This document shows positions 18,480 through 25,938 of a stretch of 64,000 bases of DNA, piece after piece (position 1 is the stretch's first letter; the number at the start of each line of letters is the position of its first letter). Made by a program: the position numbers and the translations under genes. This stretch comes from CAXMRP01 sp964196155 (GTDB taxonomy: Bacteria; Pseudomonadota; Alphaproteobacteria; Rhizobiales; Afifellaceae): contig CAXMRP010000045.1 of assembly GCA_964196155.1 (NCBI GenBank), positions 10,700-74,699 on the forward strand. The letters are read 5' to 3'. The notes under the pieces were generated by a model. The model was not told where the DNA came from. It ran no database searches and saw only the letters and a program-made list of their open reading frames with translations.

Positions 18480-20009
18480 ATGCCCGCAGTTCGCGAGACC
18501 GTCGAACAGGTCAAGGCGATTGACGTCGACAAGTACAAGTACGGATTTGAAACTGACATCGAATCCGAAAAGCCCCCCAAGGGCCTGAGCGAAGACATTG
18601 TCCGTTATATCTCTGCCCGAAAGAACGAGCCGGAATGGATGACGCAATGGCGTCTTGACGCCTATCGCCGCTGGTTGACCATGACCGAGCCGACCTGGGC
18701 GCGGGTCGATTATCCCAAGATCGATTTTCAGGATCTGTATTACTACGCCGCGCCCAAATCCATGAGCGGTCCGGACAGTCTTGACGAGGTCGATCCGGAA
18801 ATCCTCGCGACCTATGAAAAACTCGGTATCCCGCTGAAAGAACAGGAAATTCTGGCCGGCGTGCGCAAGCAGGGCGAGCCAAGTTCGCTTGACGCGGATG
18901 GCAATGAGGCGACCGCGCAAAACGGCGTGCCGCGGGTCGCCGTCGATGCGATATTCGACAGCGTGTCGGTAATCACCACTTTCAAGGAAGAGTTGAAAAA
19001 GGCCGGCGTCTTGTTCATGCCGATCTCCGAGGCGTTGCAGGAATATCCCGAACTGGTGCGCAAATATCTCGGCTCCGTGGTGCCGGTGACCGACAATTTC
19101 TACGCCACGCTCAATGCCGCGGTGTTCTCCGACGGCTCCTTCGTTTATGTGCCGAAAGGCGTGCGCTGCCCGATGGAATTGTCGACCTATTTCCGCATGA
19201 ACGAGCGCAATACCGGCCAGTTTGAGCGCACCCTGATCATCGTCGACGAGGGGGCATACGTGTCCTATCTGGAAGGCTGCACCGCGCCGATGCGCGATGA
19301 GAATCAGCTGCACGCCGCCGTTGTTGAACTGGTGGCGCTGGAAGGGGCACAGATCAAATACTCCACCGTCCAGAACTGGTATCCGGGCGACGCCGAGGGC
19401 AGGGGCGGGGTCTATAATTTCGTCACCAAGCGCGGCGATTGCCGGGGCGACAATTCGCGCATTTCGTGGACTCAGGTCGAGACCGGTTCGGCGATCACCT
19501 GGAAATATCCCTCCTGCATCCTGCGCGGCGACAATTCCGAAGGCGAATTTTATTCCATCGCCATTTCCAATGGCCGCCAGCAGGTGGATTCCGGCACCAA
19601 GATGATCCATCTCGGCAAGAACACAAAAAGCCGCATCATCTCCAAGGGCATATCGGCCGGTCGTTCCAACAACACCTATCGCGGGCTGGTCTCGGCCAAC
19701 CGCAAGGCATCCGGCGCGCGCAATTTCACCCAGTGCGATTCGCTGCTGATCGGCAACGAATGCGGCGCTCACACGGTGCCATATATCGAGTCCAAAAACG
19801 CCAGTGCCGTCTTCGAACACGAGGCGACGACGTCGAAGATTTCCGACGATCAACTTTTCTACTGCCTCCAGCGCGGCATGAACGAGGAAGAGGCGATTGC
19901 ACTGATCGTCAACGGCTTTGCCCGCGAGGTGATCCAGAAACTGCCGATGGAATTCATGGCCGAAACCCAGCGGCTGATCGGCATTTCGCTGGAAGGGAGC
20001 GTGGGGTGA
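18480..20009 (+). CDS. sufB: Fe-S cluster assembly scaffold protein SufB
   Basis: Core of the SufBC2D complex, on which clusters are built from SufS-derived sulfur and iron. The 509-aa protein has the right-handed beta-helix core and the conserved ECGAHTVP cysteine near the C-terminus, plus CTAPMRDENQLHAAVVEL typical of SufB. The ribosome-binding site AAGGAGGG (18470-18477) is the best in the operon, fitting a high-dose scaffold. Followed by sufC, sufD and sufS in the same direction. The long open frame on the reverse strand here is a codon-bias shadow. Confidence 0.97.
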   Translation: MPAVRETVEQVKAIDVDKYKYGFETDIESEKPPKGLSEDIVRYISARKNEPEWMTQWRLDAYRRWLTMTEPTWARVDYPKIDFQDLYYYAAPKSMSGPDSLDEVDPEILATYEKLGIPLKEQEILAGVRKQGEPSSLDADGNEATAQNGVPRVAVDAIFDSVSVITTFKEELKKAGVLFMPISEALQEYPELVRKYLGSVVPVTDNFYATLNAAVFSDGSFVYVPKGVRCPMELSTYFRMNERNTGQFERTLIIVDEGAYVSYLEGCTAPMRDENQLHAAVVELVALEGAQIKYSTVQNWYPGDAEGRGGVYNFVTKRGDCRGDNSRISWTQVETGSAITWKYPSCILRGDNSEGEFYSIAISNGRQQVDSGTKMIHLGKNTKSRIISKGISAGRSNNTYRGLVSANRKASGARNFTQCDSLLIGNECGAHTVPYIESKNASAVFEHEATTSKISDDQLFYCLQRGMNEEEAIALIVNGFAREVIQKLPMEFMAETQRLIGISLEGSVG

Positions 20010-20111
20010 TGAGCGCGAAGACCAAATCGGACGGTACCGGTATCCAATGCGCCGACCGCTCGCGAGCACAATAATATGGCCTCTGACCGGCCTAATTTTG
20101 AAAGTATAACG

Positions 20112-20864
20112 ATGCTTGAAATCAATAATCTCCACGCCCGTGTCGCCGACGAGGATACCGAAATCCTGCGCGGCATTGATCTGACCGTCAACGCTGGCGA
20201 AGTGCACGCTATCATGGGCCCGAACGGCTCGGGAAAATCGACCCTGTCCTATGTACTGGCCGGCAAGGATGACTATGAGATCACCGGCTCGGTGACCCAC
20301 AAGGGCAAGGATCTGCTGGCCATGGCGCCGGATGAGCGCGCTGCCGCCGGCCTGTTTCTGGCGTTTCAGTATCCGATGGAAATCCCCGGTGTCGGCACGA
20401 TGACATTCCTCAAGACCGCGCTCAATGCCCAGCGCCGGGCGCGTGGCGAAGACGAACTGATGACGCCTGATTTCATGCGTTTGCTGCGTTCGGCCGCCGC
20501 CGATCTGGAAATATCCATGGATATGCTGAAGCGGCCGCTCAATGTCGGCTTTTCCGGCGGCGAGAAGAAGCGCAACGAAATATTGCAAATGGCGTTGCTG
20601 GAACCGTCGCTGTGCATCATGGACGAGACCGATTCCGGCCTCGATATCGATGCGCTGAAGGTCGTCGCTGACGGGGTCAATGCCCTTCGTGCGCCCGACC
20701 GGTCATTTGTGGTCATCACCCATTATCAGCGTCTGTTGAACCACATCGTGCCGGACTTTGTGCATGTGCTTTCGAAGGGAAGAATTGTGAAATCCGGCGG
20801 CAAGGAACTGGCGCTTGAACTGGAAGAAAAAGGCTATGCCGACCTGATCGCGGAGGCCGCCTGA
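20112..20864 (+). CDS. sufC: Fe-S assembly ATPase SufC
   Basis: Cytosolic ABC-type ATPase that drives conformational change of the SufB-SufD scaffold; it is not a transporter subunit. About 250 aa with Walker A GPNGSGKST, ABC signature FSGGEKKR, and Walker B/D-loop IMDETDSGLDID, the DETDSGLD form being diagnostic of SufC. The family start is MLEI at 20112; an in-frame ATG at 20076 would add 12 residues. sufD begins one base after its stop, implying translational coupling. Confidence 0.96.
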   Translation: MLEINNLHARVADEDTEILRGIDLTVNAGEVHAIMGPNGSGKSTLSYVLAGKDDYEITGSVTHKGKDLLAMAPDERAAAGLFLAFQYPMEIPGVGTMTFLKTALNAQRRARGEDELMTPDFMRLLRSAAADLEISMDMLKRPLNVGFSGGEKKRNEILQMALLEPSLCIMDETDSGLDIDALKVVADGVNALRAPDRSFVVITHYQRLLNHIVPDFVHVLSKGRIVKSGGKELALELEEKGYADLIAEAA

Positions 20865-20865
20865 C

Positions 20866-22194
20866 ATGGCTGCTTCAGCCGCACTGGCGGCCAGTAACAA
20901 GGGTCAGACCGATCGCATCCTGACGCCGGCGGAAAAATCTGTGCTGGCGCGGATTGCCGAATTGCCGGACGGGCAGGTGGGGCGCGATAATGTCGTGTCG
21001 CTTATCCGCGACGACGGCTTGCCGCACCGGCGCATTGAGGCGTGGAAATATACCGACCTGCGGACCGTGCTCGGCGAAGTGCCGGCCCTTGCCGTGCGCC
21101 CCGAGGATGAAGACGCCACCAAAGCAGCGATATCCTACAACCGGTTCACTGATGCCGTGCGGTTGCCGATCTTCAACGGCCAACATTTTCCAGCGCTGGC
21201 CGACGATCTGCCTGAAGGCGTATCTGTCAGCGAATATGCAGTCGCTGACGGCAACGCCACTGCCACGGATGCGCCCACCACGACCGACGCCATTGCCCTG
21301 TTCGATCAGGCATTCGGCGGCACCGGGCTCTCCATCGATGTTGCCCCGAACGCGACAATTGCCAAGCCCATCGGCTTCGCCAATGTGATCGTCGGCGACG
21401 TGCCGGTTCTGGCTGCGACCCGCCATGCTGTTACGATCGGCAACAACGCCACGGCGACCTTCATTGATCGCCATGTCGGCCCGGCTGACCTGGCCTATAT
21501 GACCAACGGATTGACCGATCTGACCCTTGGCGCGGGCGCAAAAGTCCACTGGGTCATCGTGCAGGAGGAGGGCAATGCTGCCCGCCATCTCAGCCAGCTG
21601 AATATTACGCTGGCCGCCAACGCCAATCTGAACATTTCCGTGCTCAACGCCGGCGGCGCGCTGGTGCGCCGTGAAATCCACATCGATGTCGCCGGAGCCG
21701 GCTCCAATTTGACCATATCCGGCGTCAATCTGATCGGTGGCGACGCTCATATCGACGTCACGACGACGCTCAACCATTTCGAGCCTGACACCACCGCCAG
21801 CGAAATCTTCCGCAATGTGGTGAGCGACAAGGGCACCGGCGTATTTCAGGGCCGCATCAATGTGGCGGCCAAGGCGCAAAAGACCGACGCCCAGATGGCC
21901 TGCAACACGTTGCTCTTGTCTGAAGCAGCGAGCTTTTCCGCCAAGCCCGAACTTGAGATTTTCGCCGATGATGTGGTTTGCGGCCACGGTGCAACCTGCG
22001 GCCAGATCGACGAAGACATGTTATTCTTCCTGCGCTCGCGCGGTATCCCGCTAAAACAGGCCGAACAGATGATGGTCATGGCGTTTTTGTCCGAAGTGAT
22101 AGGCCGGGTCGATGATGATCCGATCCGGAACGCCCTTGATGCGCGCATCCGGGACTGGATCGGCCTGCCACCGGAGGTCAGCGTCAATGAATAA
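20866..22194 (+). CDS. sufD: Fe-S cluster assembly protein SufD
   Basis: Partner of SufB in the SufBC2D scaffold, 442 aa. The N-terminal helical part carries PHRRIEAWKYTDLR, typical of SufD, followed by the beta-helix core and a C-terminal segment with CGHGATCGQIDEDMLFFLRSRG. The ATG is immediately after the sufC stop, and its 3' end overlaps the start of sufS by eight bases, with the sufS ribosome-binding site CCGGAGG inside sufD. Confidence 0.95.
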   Translation: MAASAALAASNKGQTDRILTPAEKSVLARIAELPDGQVGRDNVVSLIRDDGLPHRRIEAWKYTDLRTVLGEVPALAVRPEDEDATKAAISYNRFTDAVRLPIFNGQHFPALADDLPEGVSVSEYAVADGNATATDAPTTTDAIALFDQAFGGTGLSIDVAPNATIAKPIGFANVIVGDVPVLAATRHAVTIGNNATATFIDRHVGPADLAYMTNGLTDLTLGAGAKVHWVIVQEEGNAARHLSQLNITLAANANLNISVLNAGGALVRREIHIDVAGAGSNLTISGVNLIGGDAHIDVTTTLNHFEPDTTASEIFRNVVSDKGTGVFQGRINVAAKAQKTDAQMACNTLLLSEAASFSAKPELEIFADDVVCGHGATCGQIDEDMLFFLRSRGIPLKQAEQMMVMAFLSEVIGRVDDDPIRNALDARIRDWIGLPPEVSVNE

Positions 22195-23443
22195 GCCCGT
22201 CGCTGCCCAGACTGCCCCTGTCTCCGCCTATGATGTGGAGGCCATCCGCGCCGATTTCCCGATACTGGCGCGTGAAGTTTACGGCAAGCCGTTGGTCTAT
22301 CTGGACAATGGCGCGTCGGCGCAAAAACCCCAGTCTGTCATCGACACGATCTCTCATGCCTATTCAAATGAATATGCCAACGTCCATCGCGGCCTGCACT
22401 TCCTGTCCAACGCCGCTACTGATGCCTATGAAAAGGCCCGCGAGATTGTCCGGGGCTTCCTGAACGCGCCGTCCGTCGACGAGATCATCTTCACCAGCTC
22501 CACCACCGAAGCAATCAATCTGGTCGCCGCCTCATACGGCGGCATGATGCTGGGCGAGGGCGACGAGATCGTGCTCTCTATCATGGAGCACCACTCCAAC
22601 ATCGTACCCTGGCATTATCACCGCGCCCGCTCCGGCGCCAAACTGGTCTGGGTCGATGTCGCCGACGATGGATCGTTCGATCTGGAAGCCTTCGAGGCGG
22701 CGCTCACCGAGCGCACCAAAATCGTCGCCATCACCCACTTGTCCAATGTGCTGGGTACGGTTGTACCCATCAAGGAAGTCTGCCGCATCGCCCATGCGCG
22801 CGGCATCAAGGTGTTGGTCGATGGCAGCCAGGCGGCGGTCCATATGCAAGTCGATGTGCAGGCGCTGGACTGTGATTTCTACGTCTTCACCGGCCACAAA
22901 ACCTATGGCCCGTCCGGCATAGGCGTGCTGTGGGCACGTTCTGAACTGCTTGATGCCATGCCGCCCTACATGGGCGGCGGCGAAATGATCCTCGATGTCA
23001 CCAAAGACGACGTGACCTACAACGATCCGCCCCACCGGTTCGAGGCCGGCACGCCGCCGATTGTTCAGGCCATCGGTCTGGGCGCGGCGCTCACCTATAT
23101 GGACGGCATCGGCCGCGACGCCATTGCCGCCCACGAGGCCGGTCTGGCGGCCTATGCCCATGAGCGGCTGTCGGCGCTGAACTCGGTGCGCATTTTCGGC
23201 ACTGCGCCGGGCAAGGGAGCCATTGTGTCATTCGAGATGGACGGCCTGCACGCCCATGATATCTCAATGATTATTGACCGCGAAGGCGTGGCCGTGCGCG
23301 CCGGAACCCACTGTGCCCAGCCGCTGCTTTCCCGCTTCGGCGTGACATCCACCTGCCGCGCTTCCTTCGGGCTGTACAACACCCGCGCCGAGGTCGATGC
23401 TCTTGCCAACGCGCTTGTGAAAGCCCACTCTTTCCTCACATGA
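22187..23443 (+). CDS. sufS: Cysteine desulfurase SufS (group II)
   Basis: PLP-dependent enzyme that mobilises sulfur from cysteine for SufB. The 418-aa protein has YLDNGASAQKP near the N-terminus, EHHSNIVPW, the PLP lysine in TGHKTYGPSGIG (near residue 238) and the catalytic cysteine in RAGTHCAQPL (near 376), a short loop typical of group II enzymes. Group II enzymes normally need SufE or SufU as sulfur acceptor; neither is in this window. ATG 22187 overlaps the sufD stop. It is the second desulfurase of the operon. Confidence 0.95.
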   Translation: MNKPVAAQTAPVSAYDVEAIRADFPILAREVYGKPLVYLDNGASAQKPQSVIDTISHAYSNEYANVHRGLHFLSNAATDAYEKAREIVRGFLNAPSVDEIIFTSSTTEAINLVAASYGGMMLGEGDEIVLSIMEHHSNIVPWHYHRARSGAKLVWVDVADDGSFDLEAFEAALTERTKIVAITHLSNVLGTVVPIKEVCRIAHARGIKVLVDGSQAAVHMQVDVQALDCDFYVFTGHKTYGPSGIGVLWARSELLDAMPPYMGGGEMILDVTKDDVTYNDPPHRFEAGTPPIVQAIGLGAALTYMDGIGRDAIAAHEAGLAAYAHERLSALNSVRIFGTAPGKGAIVSFEMDGLHAHDISMIIDREGVAVRAGTHCAQPLLSRFGVTSTCRASFGLYNTRAEVDALANALVKAHSFLT

Positions 23444-23450
23444 GGTGACC

Positions 23451-23924
23451 ATGACCGATACCGCAACAATCGATGAGAGCACCGGCGCTGCCAAGGCGCC
23501 TGATACTGCCTCGCAAGAGCCCGAAAAGGCCGCGCAGGCGCCAGAAATCATCGCCGATGCGCCCATAGATGGCCCCAACAGTGCCGCCGTGACCGGTTCG
23601 ACCATTCCGGCCGAAGAGCTGGAGCGGTTGACCGGTGACATCATTGCGGCTCTCAAATCCGTCTACGACCCGGAAATTCCGGCCGATATTTATGAAATTG
23701 GCCTGATCTACAAGGTCGATATCGATGACAACAGAGATGTCACAATCGACATGACCCTGACCGCGCCGGGCTGCCCGGTGGCCGGCGAAATGCCGATCTG
23801 GGTCGAAAATGCCGTGGCCTCGGTGCCCGGTGTGGCCAGCGCCACCGCCATGATGGTGTTCGATCCGCCCTGGTCGCCGGACCGCATGTCGGACGAGGCC
23901 AAGGTTGCGATTGGCTGGTGGTAG
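23451..23924 (+). CDS. sufT: SUF system protein SufT (MIP18/DUF59 family)
   Basis: Accessory Fe-S maturation factor of the DUF59 family, 157 aa. The first 55 residues are Ala/Pro/Glu-rich and probably disordered. The DUF59 domain follows with SVYDPEIPADIYEIGLIY, the motif LTAPGCPVAGEM bearing the conserved cysteine, and VFDPPWSPDRMS. Start ATG 23451 has GAGGTG upstream and lies eight bases after the sufS stop. It sits between sufS and sufA, the usual alphaproteobacterial order. Confidence 0.93.
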   Translation: MTDTATIDESTGAAKAPDTASQEPEKAAQAPEIIADAPIDGPNSAAVTGSTIPAEELERLTGDIIAALKSVYDPEIPADIYEIGLIYKVDIDDNRDVTIDMTLTAPGCPVAGEMPIWVENAVASVPGVASATAMMVFDPPWSPDRMSDEAKVAIGWW

Positions 23925-24021
23925 GAAATCCCTGTTAGACTGCCGGTGATATCCTGTTTGCACACGGTGATTGATGTCGGCACAATCATGCCCCACATAA
24001 GGGCAAAGGAGACCCGGTAGC

Positions 24022-24411
24022 ATGGCTTTACCCGGATTTCAGGTTCTGACACTGACCGACTCGGCAGCCGAGCGGGTGCGCGAAATTGTCACCAATGCCG
24101 GCGATGGGGCCGCAGGTGTGCGTGTCGGCATCAGCAAGGGAGGCTGTGCCGGCATGGAGTATACGATTGATCTGGTGACCGATCCCAACCCGTCCGACGA
24201 CAAGGTCGAGGCAGGCGACAATACCAGCGTGTTTGTTGATCCCGCCGCCACCTTGTTCCTGCTTGGTACCAGCATGGATTATGAGGTGACCCAGCTGCGC
24301 ACCGGCTTCGTGTTCAACAATCCTAACCAGACCAGCGCCTGTGGCTGCGGCGAATCGGTGGAGCTGAAGGCGGCCGACCTGACCAAATTGAACCGCGAGA
24401 CCGTCAATTAG
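24022..24411 (+). CDS. sufA: A-type Fe-S carrier SufA
   Basis: A-type carrier that delivers clusters from the SUF scaffold to apoproteins, 129 aa. The three cluster-ligand cysteines are visible in GGCAGM and ACGCGES. RBS AAAGGAGA at 24006-24013. It is the last gene of the operon, separated from sufT by about 100 bp. Its TAG stop is made by the first bases of interspersed-repeat copy C, so the C-terminus may have been set by the repeat. A second A-type carrier, erpA, is at 61.3 kb. Confidence 0.94.
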   Translation: MALPGFQVLTLTDSAAERVREIVTNAGDGAAGVRVGISKGGCAGMEYTIDLVTDPNPSDDKVEAGDNTSVFVDPAATLFLLGTSMDYEVTQLRTGFVFNNPNQTSACGCGESVELKAADLTKLNRETVN

Positions 24412-24511
24412 AGCGCATTCCGAAAAGTGGGAACCGGTTTTCGGATTAAATGCGCGTAAAAACAAAAGACTAGTGCTTATTGAGTGGTTCGATAATCACG
24501 AAATATGTTCT
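24409..24511 (+). repeat. Interspersed palindromic repeat, copy C
   Basis: About 103 bp starting with TAGAGCGCATTCCG and ending TGTTCTA, with the same GGAACCGGTTTTCGG core, A-rich centre and degenerate terminal hairpin as copy A. The first three bases are the sufA stop codon. The right hairpin arms have diverged (TAGTGCTTATT versus AATATGTTCTA). Confidence 0.85.
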
Positions 24512-24562
24512 AGAATTGGCGGCCAGCTTCGGTAGCAGGCAAAGTCGCAGGCACCCACTCCT

Positions 24563-24934
24563 ATGGACCCTGATTATCTTCGCGATCTGTTTGAGCCGTT
24601 TGGCGATATTGATATTCGCCGCATGTTCGGCGGGCAGGGCGTCTATTTCGATGGCCTGATGTTCGCCCTGGTCGCTGATGGCGAGCTTTATCTGAAAGTC
24701 GATGACACGTCGAAAGCGGAATTCAGCGATGCCGGCTCCGCACCGTTTACCTATACCGGAAAGGGCAAGTCGGTTGAGATGTCCTATTGGCGCCTGCCAG
24801 AAGACGCACTCGATGATCCCGATGCAATGAAGCAATGGGCGGATCTGGGCTACGCCGCCGCATTGCGCGCCAAGGTGAAAAAGTCAGCGAAAAAGCCCGC
24901 CAAAACATCTAAGAAAATCACAAAGACCCGCTAG
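24563..24934 (+). CDS. TfoX N-terminal domain protein
   Basis: A 123-aa protein matching the TfoX/Sxy N-terminal domain: DLFEPFGDIDIRRMFGGQGVY, FALVADGELYLKVD and MSYWRLPEDALDD. TfoX regulates natural competence in gammaproteobacteria, but stand-alone N-terminal-domain proteins in alphaproteobacteria have no established role, so I give no function. The C-terminal 20 residues are a lysine-rich tail that could bind nucleic acid. It is the last gene before the small insertion next to the helicase. Confidence 0.85.
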   Translation: MDPDYLRDLFEPFGDIDIRRMFGGQGVYFDGLMFALVADGELYLKVDDTSKAEFSDAGSAPFTYTGKGKSVEMSYWRLPEDALDDPDAMKQWADLGYAAALRAKVKKSAKKPAKTSKKITKTR

Positions 24935-25327
24935 GATCACCCGCCCCCGGCAATACTAGCCGACGGCTTCTTCTTCCTTGTTCATCACACTGTCATTGGC
25001 GCCATCAGTACTTGGCGGTCAGTATTGCTAGGATCGGGTCTTGCCAAGTGACCATCATCACCACAATATCGATCTCGACAAGCCGGTCATCCGGTCGATG
25101 TCGGCTTACTAAGTTTTACGCGAAAATCTATAGTCAAATTCTGTCCCACGAAGTCGCCTGCATCACAGATAAAACAGTATTGGCAACTCGTTCGTCCAAA
25201 GTTTAATCGCCACTCGCCAATTCATAATGCAAAGCAAATTTACGTACGGGCCACGCTTAAAACAATATTGGAATCTTGAAGTTTGACGATAATTCCAACC
25301 GAGCCAACCCCTTGGAGAACTTCGGCA
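24935..25327. other. Intergenic region upstream of the secreted orphan
   Basis: About 390 bp. It contains the left 30-bp direct repeat (24954-24983), a displaced copy of the helicase 3' end, followed by sequence that is more AT-rich than its surroundings. No gene is supported; the promoter of the orphan at 25328 should lie here. Confidence 0.5.
24954..24983 (-). repeat. 30-bp direct repeat, outer copy (displaced helicase 3' end)
   Basis: Identical over 30 bp to 25909-25938, which encodes the last nine residues and stop of the DEAD-box helicase. Read on the reverse strand it still encodes NKEEEAVG and a stop. Sequence on both sides differs from the helicase copy. It is interpreted as an attachment-type duplication. 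Confidence 0.85.
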
Positions 25328-25831
25328 ATGTGCCGACGTATTTTCATTGCGATAATTTCCATAGGATTCCTGCATACCGTCGCCAATGCAGGCGGAGCGC
25401 CTGCAGGCCTGTTTGTGGACGGTCGCTGGAGTGGGGTCATCGAAACTCTTCCAAACAGCTCGGTATTTGAGGAGTGTTCGACCAGCACCACGTTTATCGA
25501 TGGCACCACGTTTGCTCTTGCGGAACGACGCAGCGAGAACTGGTACCTGCGATTGTCAAACCCCGGTTGGCGGCTGCCACCTTCCCACCAGTTCCTCATG
25601 GTTGCGCAGGTTGATTTCTATCCCCCGCTTCGCATTGGCGCCGAAGCCAAGAGCCAGAGACTCCTGGAGATCGCGATCCTCGACCACAACACACTCTTGG
25701 GGCTCATCGAGAATGGGCACACGATCAAGCTCACTTCCGACCGCTTCAAGGAAACGTATGACCTCGAGGGCACCGCAAAGGTCATCGAGCGGGTTCGAAA
25801 CTGTGTCACCGATCAACTCGCTGCCGAGTAA
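25328..25831 (+). CDS. Hypothetical secreted protein in the small cassette
   Basis: I do not recognise this 167-aa protein. It has a clear signal peptide (RRIFIAIISIGFLHTVANA, cut before GGAPAG), so it is probably periplasmic or exported. The mature part has two cysteines (in EECSTS and RNCVTDQ) that could form a disulfide, and several aromatic-rich beta-like stretches (RSENWYLRLSNPGWRLP). Start ATG 25328 has GGAGAA about nine bases upstream; an in-frame ACG-region extension to 25283 lacks a signal sequence. Base composition looks slightly more AT-rich than neighbours. It is the only gene between the two 30-bp repeats, which supports acquisition. Confidence 0.7.
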   Translation: MCRRIFIAIISIGFLHTVANAGGAPAGLFVDGRWSGVIETLPNSSVFEECSTSTTFIDGTTFALAERRSENWYLRLSNPGWRLPPSHQFLMVAQVDFYPPLRIGAEAKSQRLLEIAILDHNTLLGLIENGHTIKLTSDRFKETYDLEGTAKVIERVRNCVTDQLAAE

Positions 25832-25913
25832 GAACCAGTTTTCGGTAAACATGTGTGCAAAAACAAAAGGCTAGAACGAATTCAGTGAATCAGATTTGTC
25901 GAAATTAGTACTA
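25832..25913 (+). repeat. Interspersed palindromic repeat, copy D (5'-truncated)
   Basis: Starts directly after the orphan's stop with GAACCAGTTTTCGG and continues through the A-rich centre (GCAAAAACAAAAGG) and a diverged terminal hairpin to TACTA at the helicase stop codon. The first 17 or so bases of the element are missing. Its right end overlaps the 30-bp direct repeat by five bases. Confidence 0.75.
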
Positions 25914-25938
25914 GCCGACGGCTTCTTCTTCCTTGTTC
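25909..25938 (-). repeat. 30-bp direct repeat, inner copy (helicase 3' end)
   Basis: Covers the last codons and stop of the DEAD-box helicase gene plus two bases beyond. It is identical to 24954-24983. Confidence 0.85.

Larger units (their letters stand above)
24954..25908. mobile_element. Putative 955-bp inserted cassette at the helicase 3' end
   Basis: The segment is bounded by perfect 30-bp direct repeats taken from the 3' end of the helicase gene. It contains one secreted orphan gene and a truncated copy of the interspersed repeat. The geometry is that of an element inserted at a gene's 3' end: helicase body, core, insert, core, old downstream DNA. No integrase or transposase is present, so mobility would have to be supplied elsewhere or has been lost. 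An alternative is a replication or repair duplication. Confidence 0.4.

Noticed and set aside
18288..20588. 766-codon open frame on the reverse strand
   Set aside because: Antisense to sufB and sufC, which carry all the diagnostic motifs. No family similarity, and its composition is typical of a mirrored GC-rich frame.
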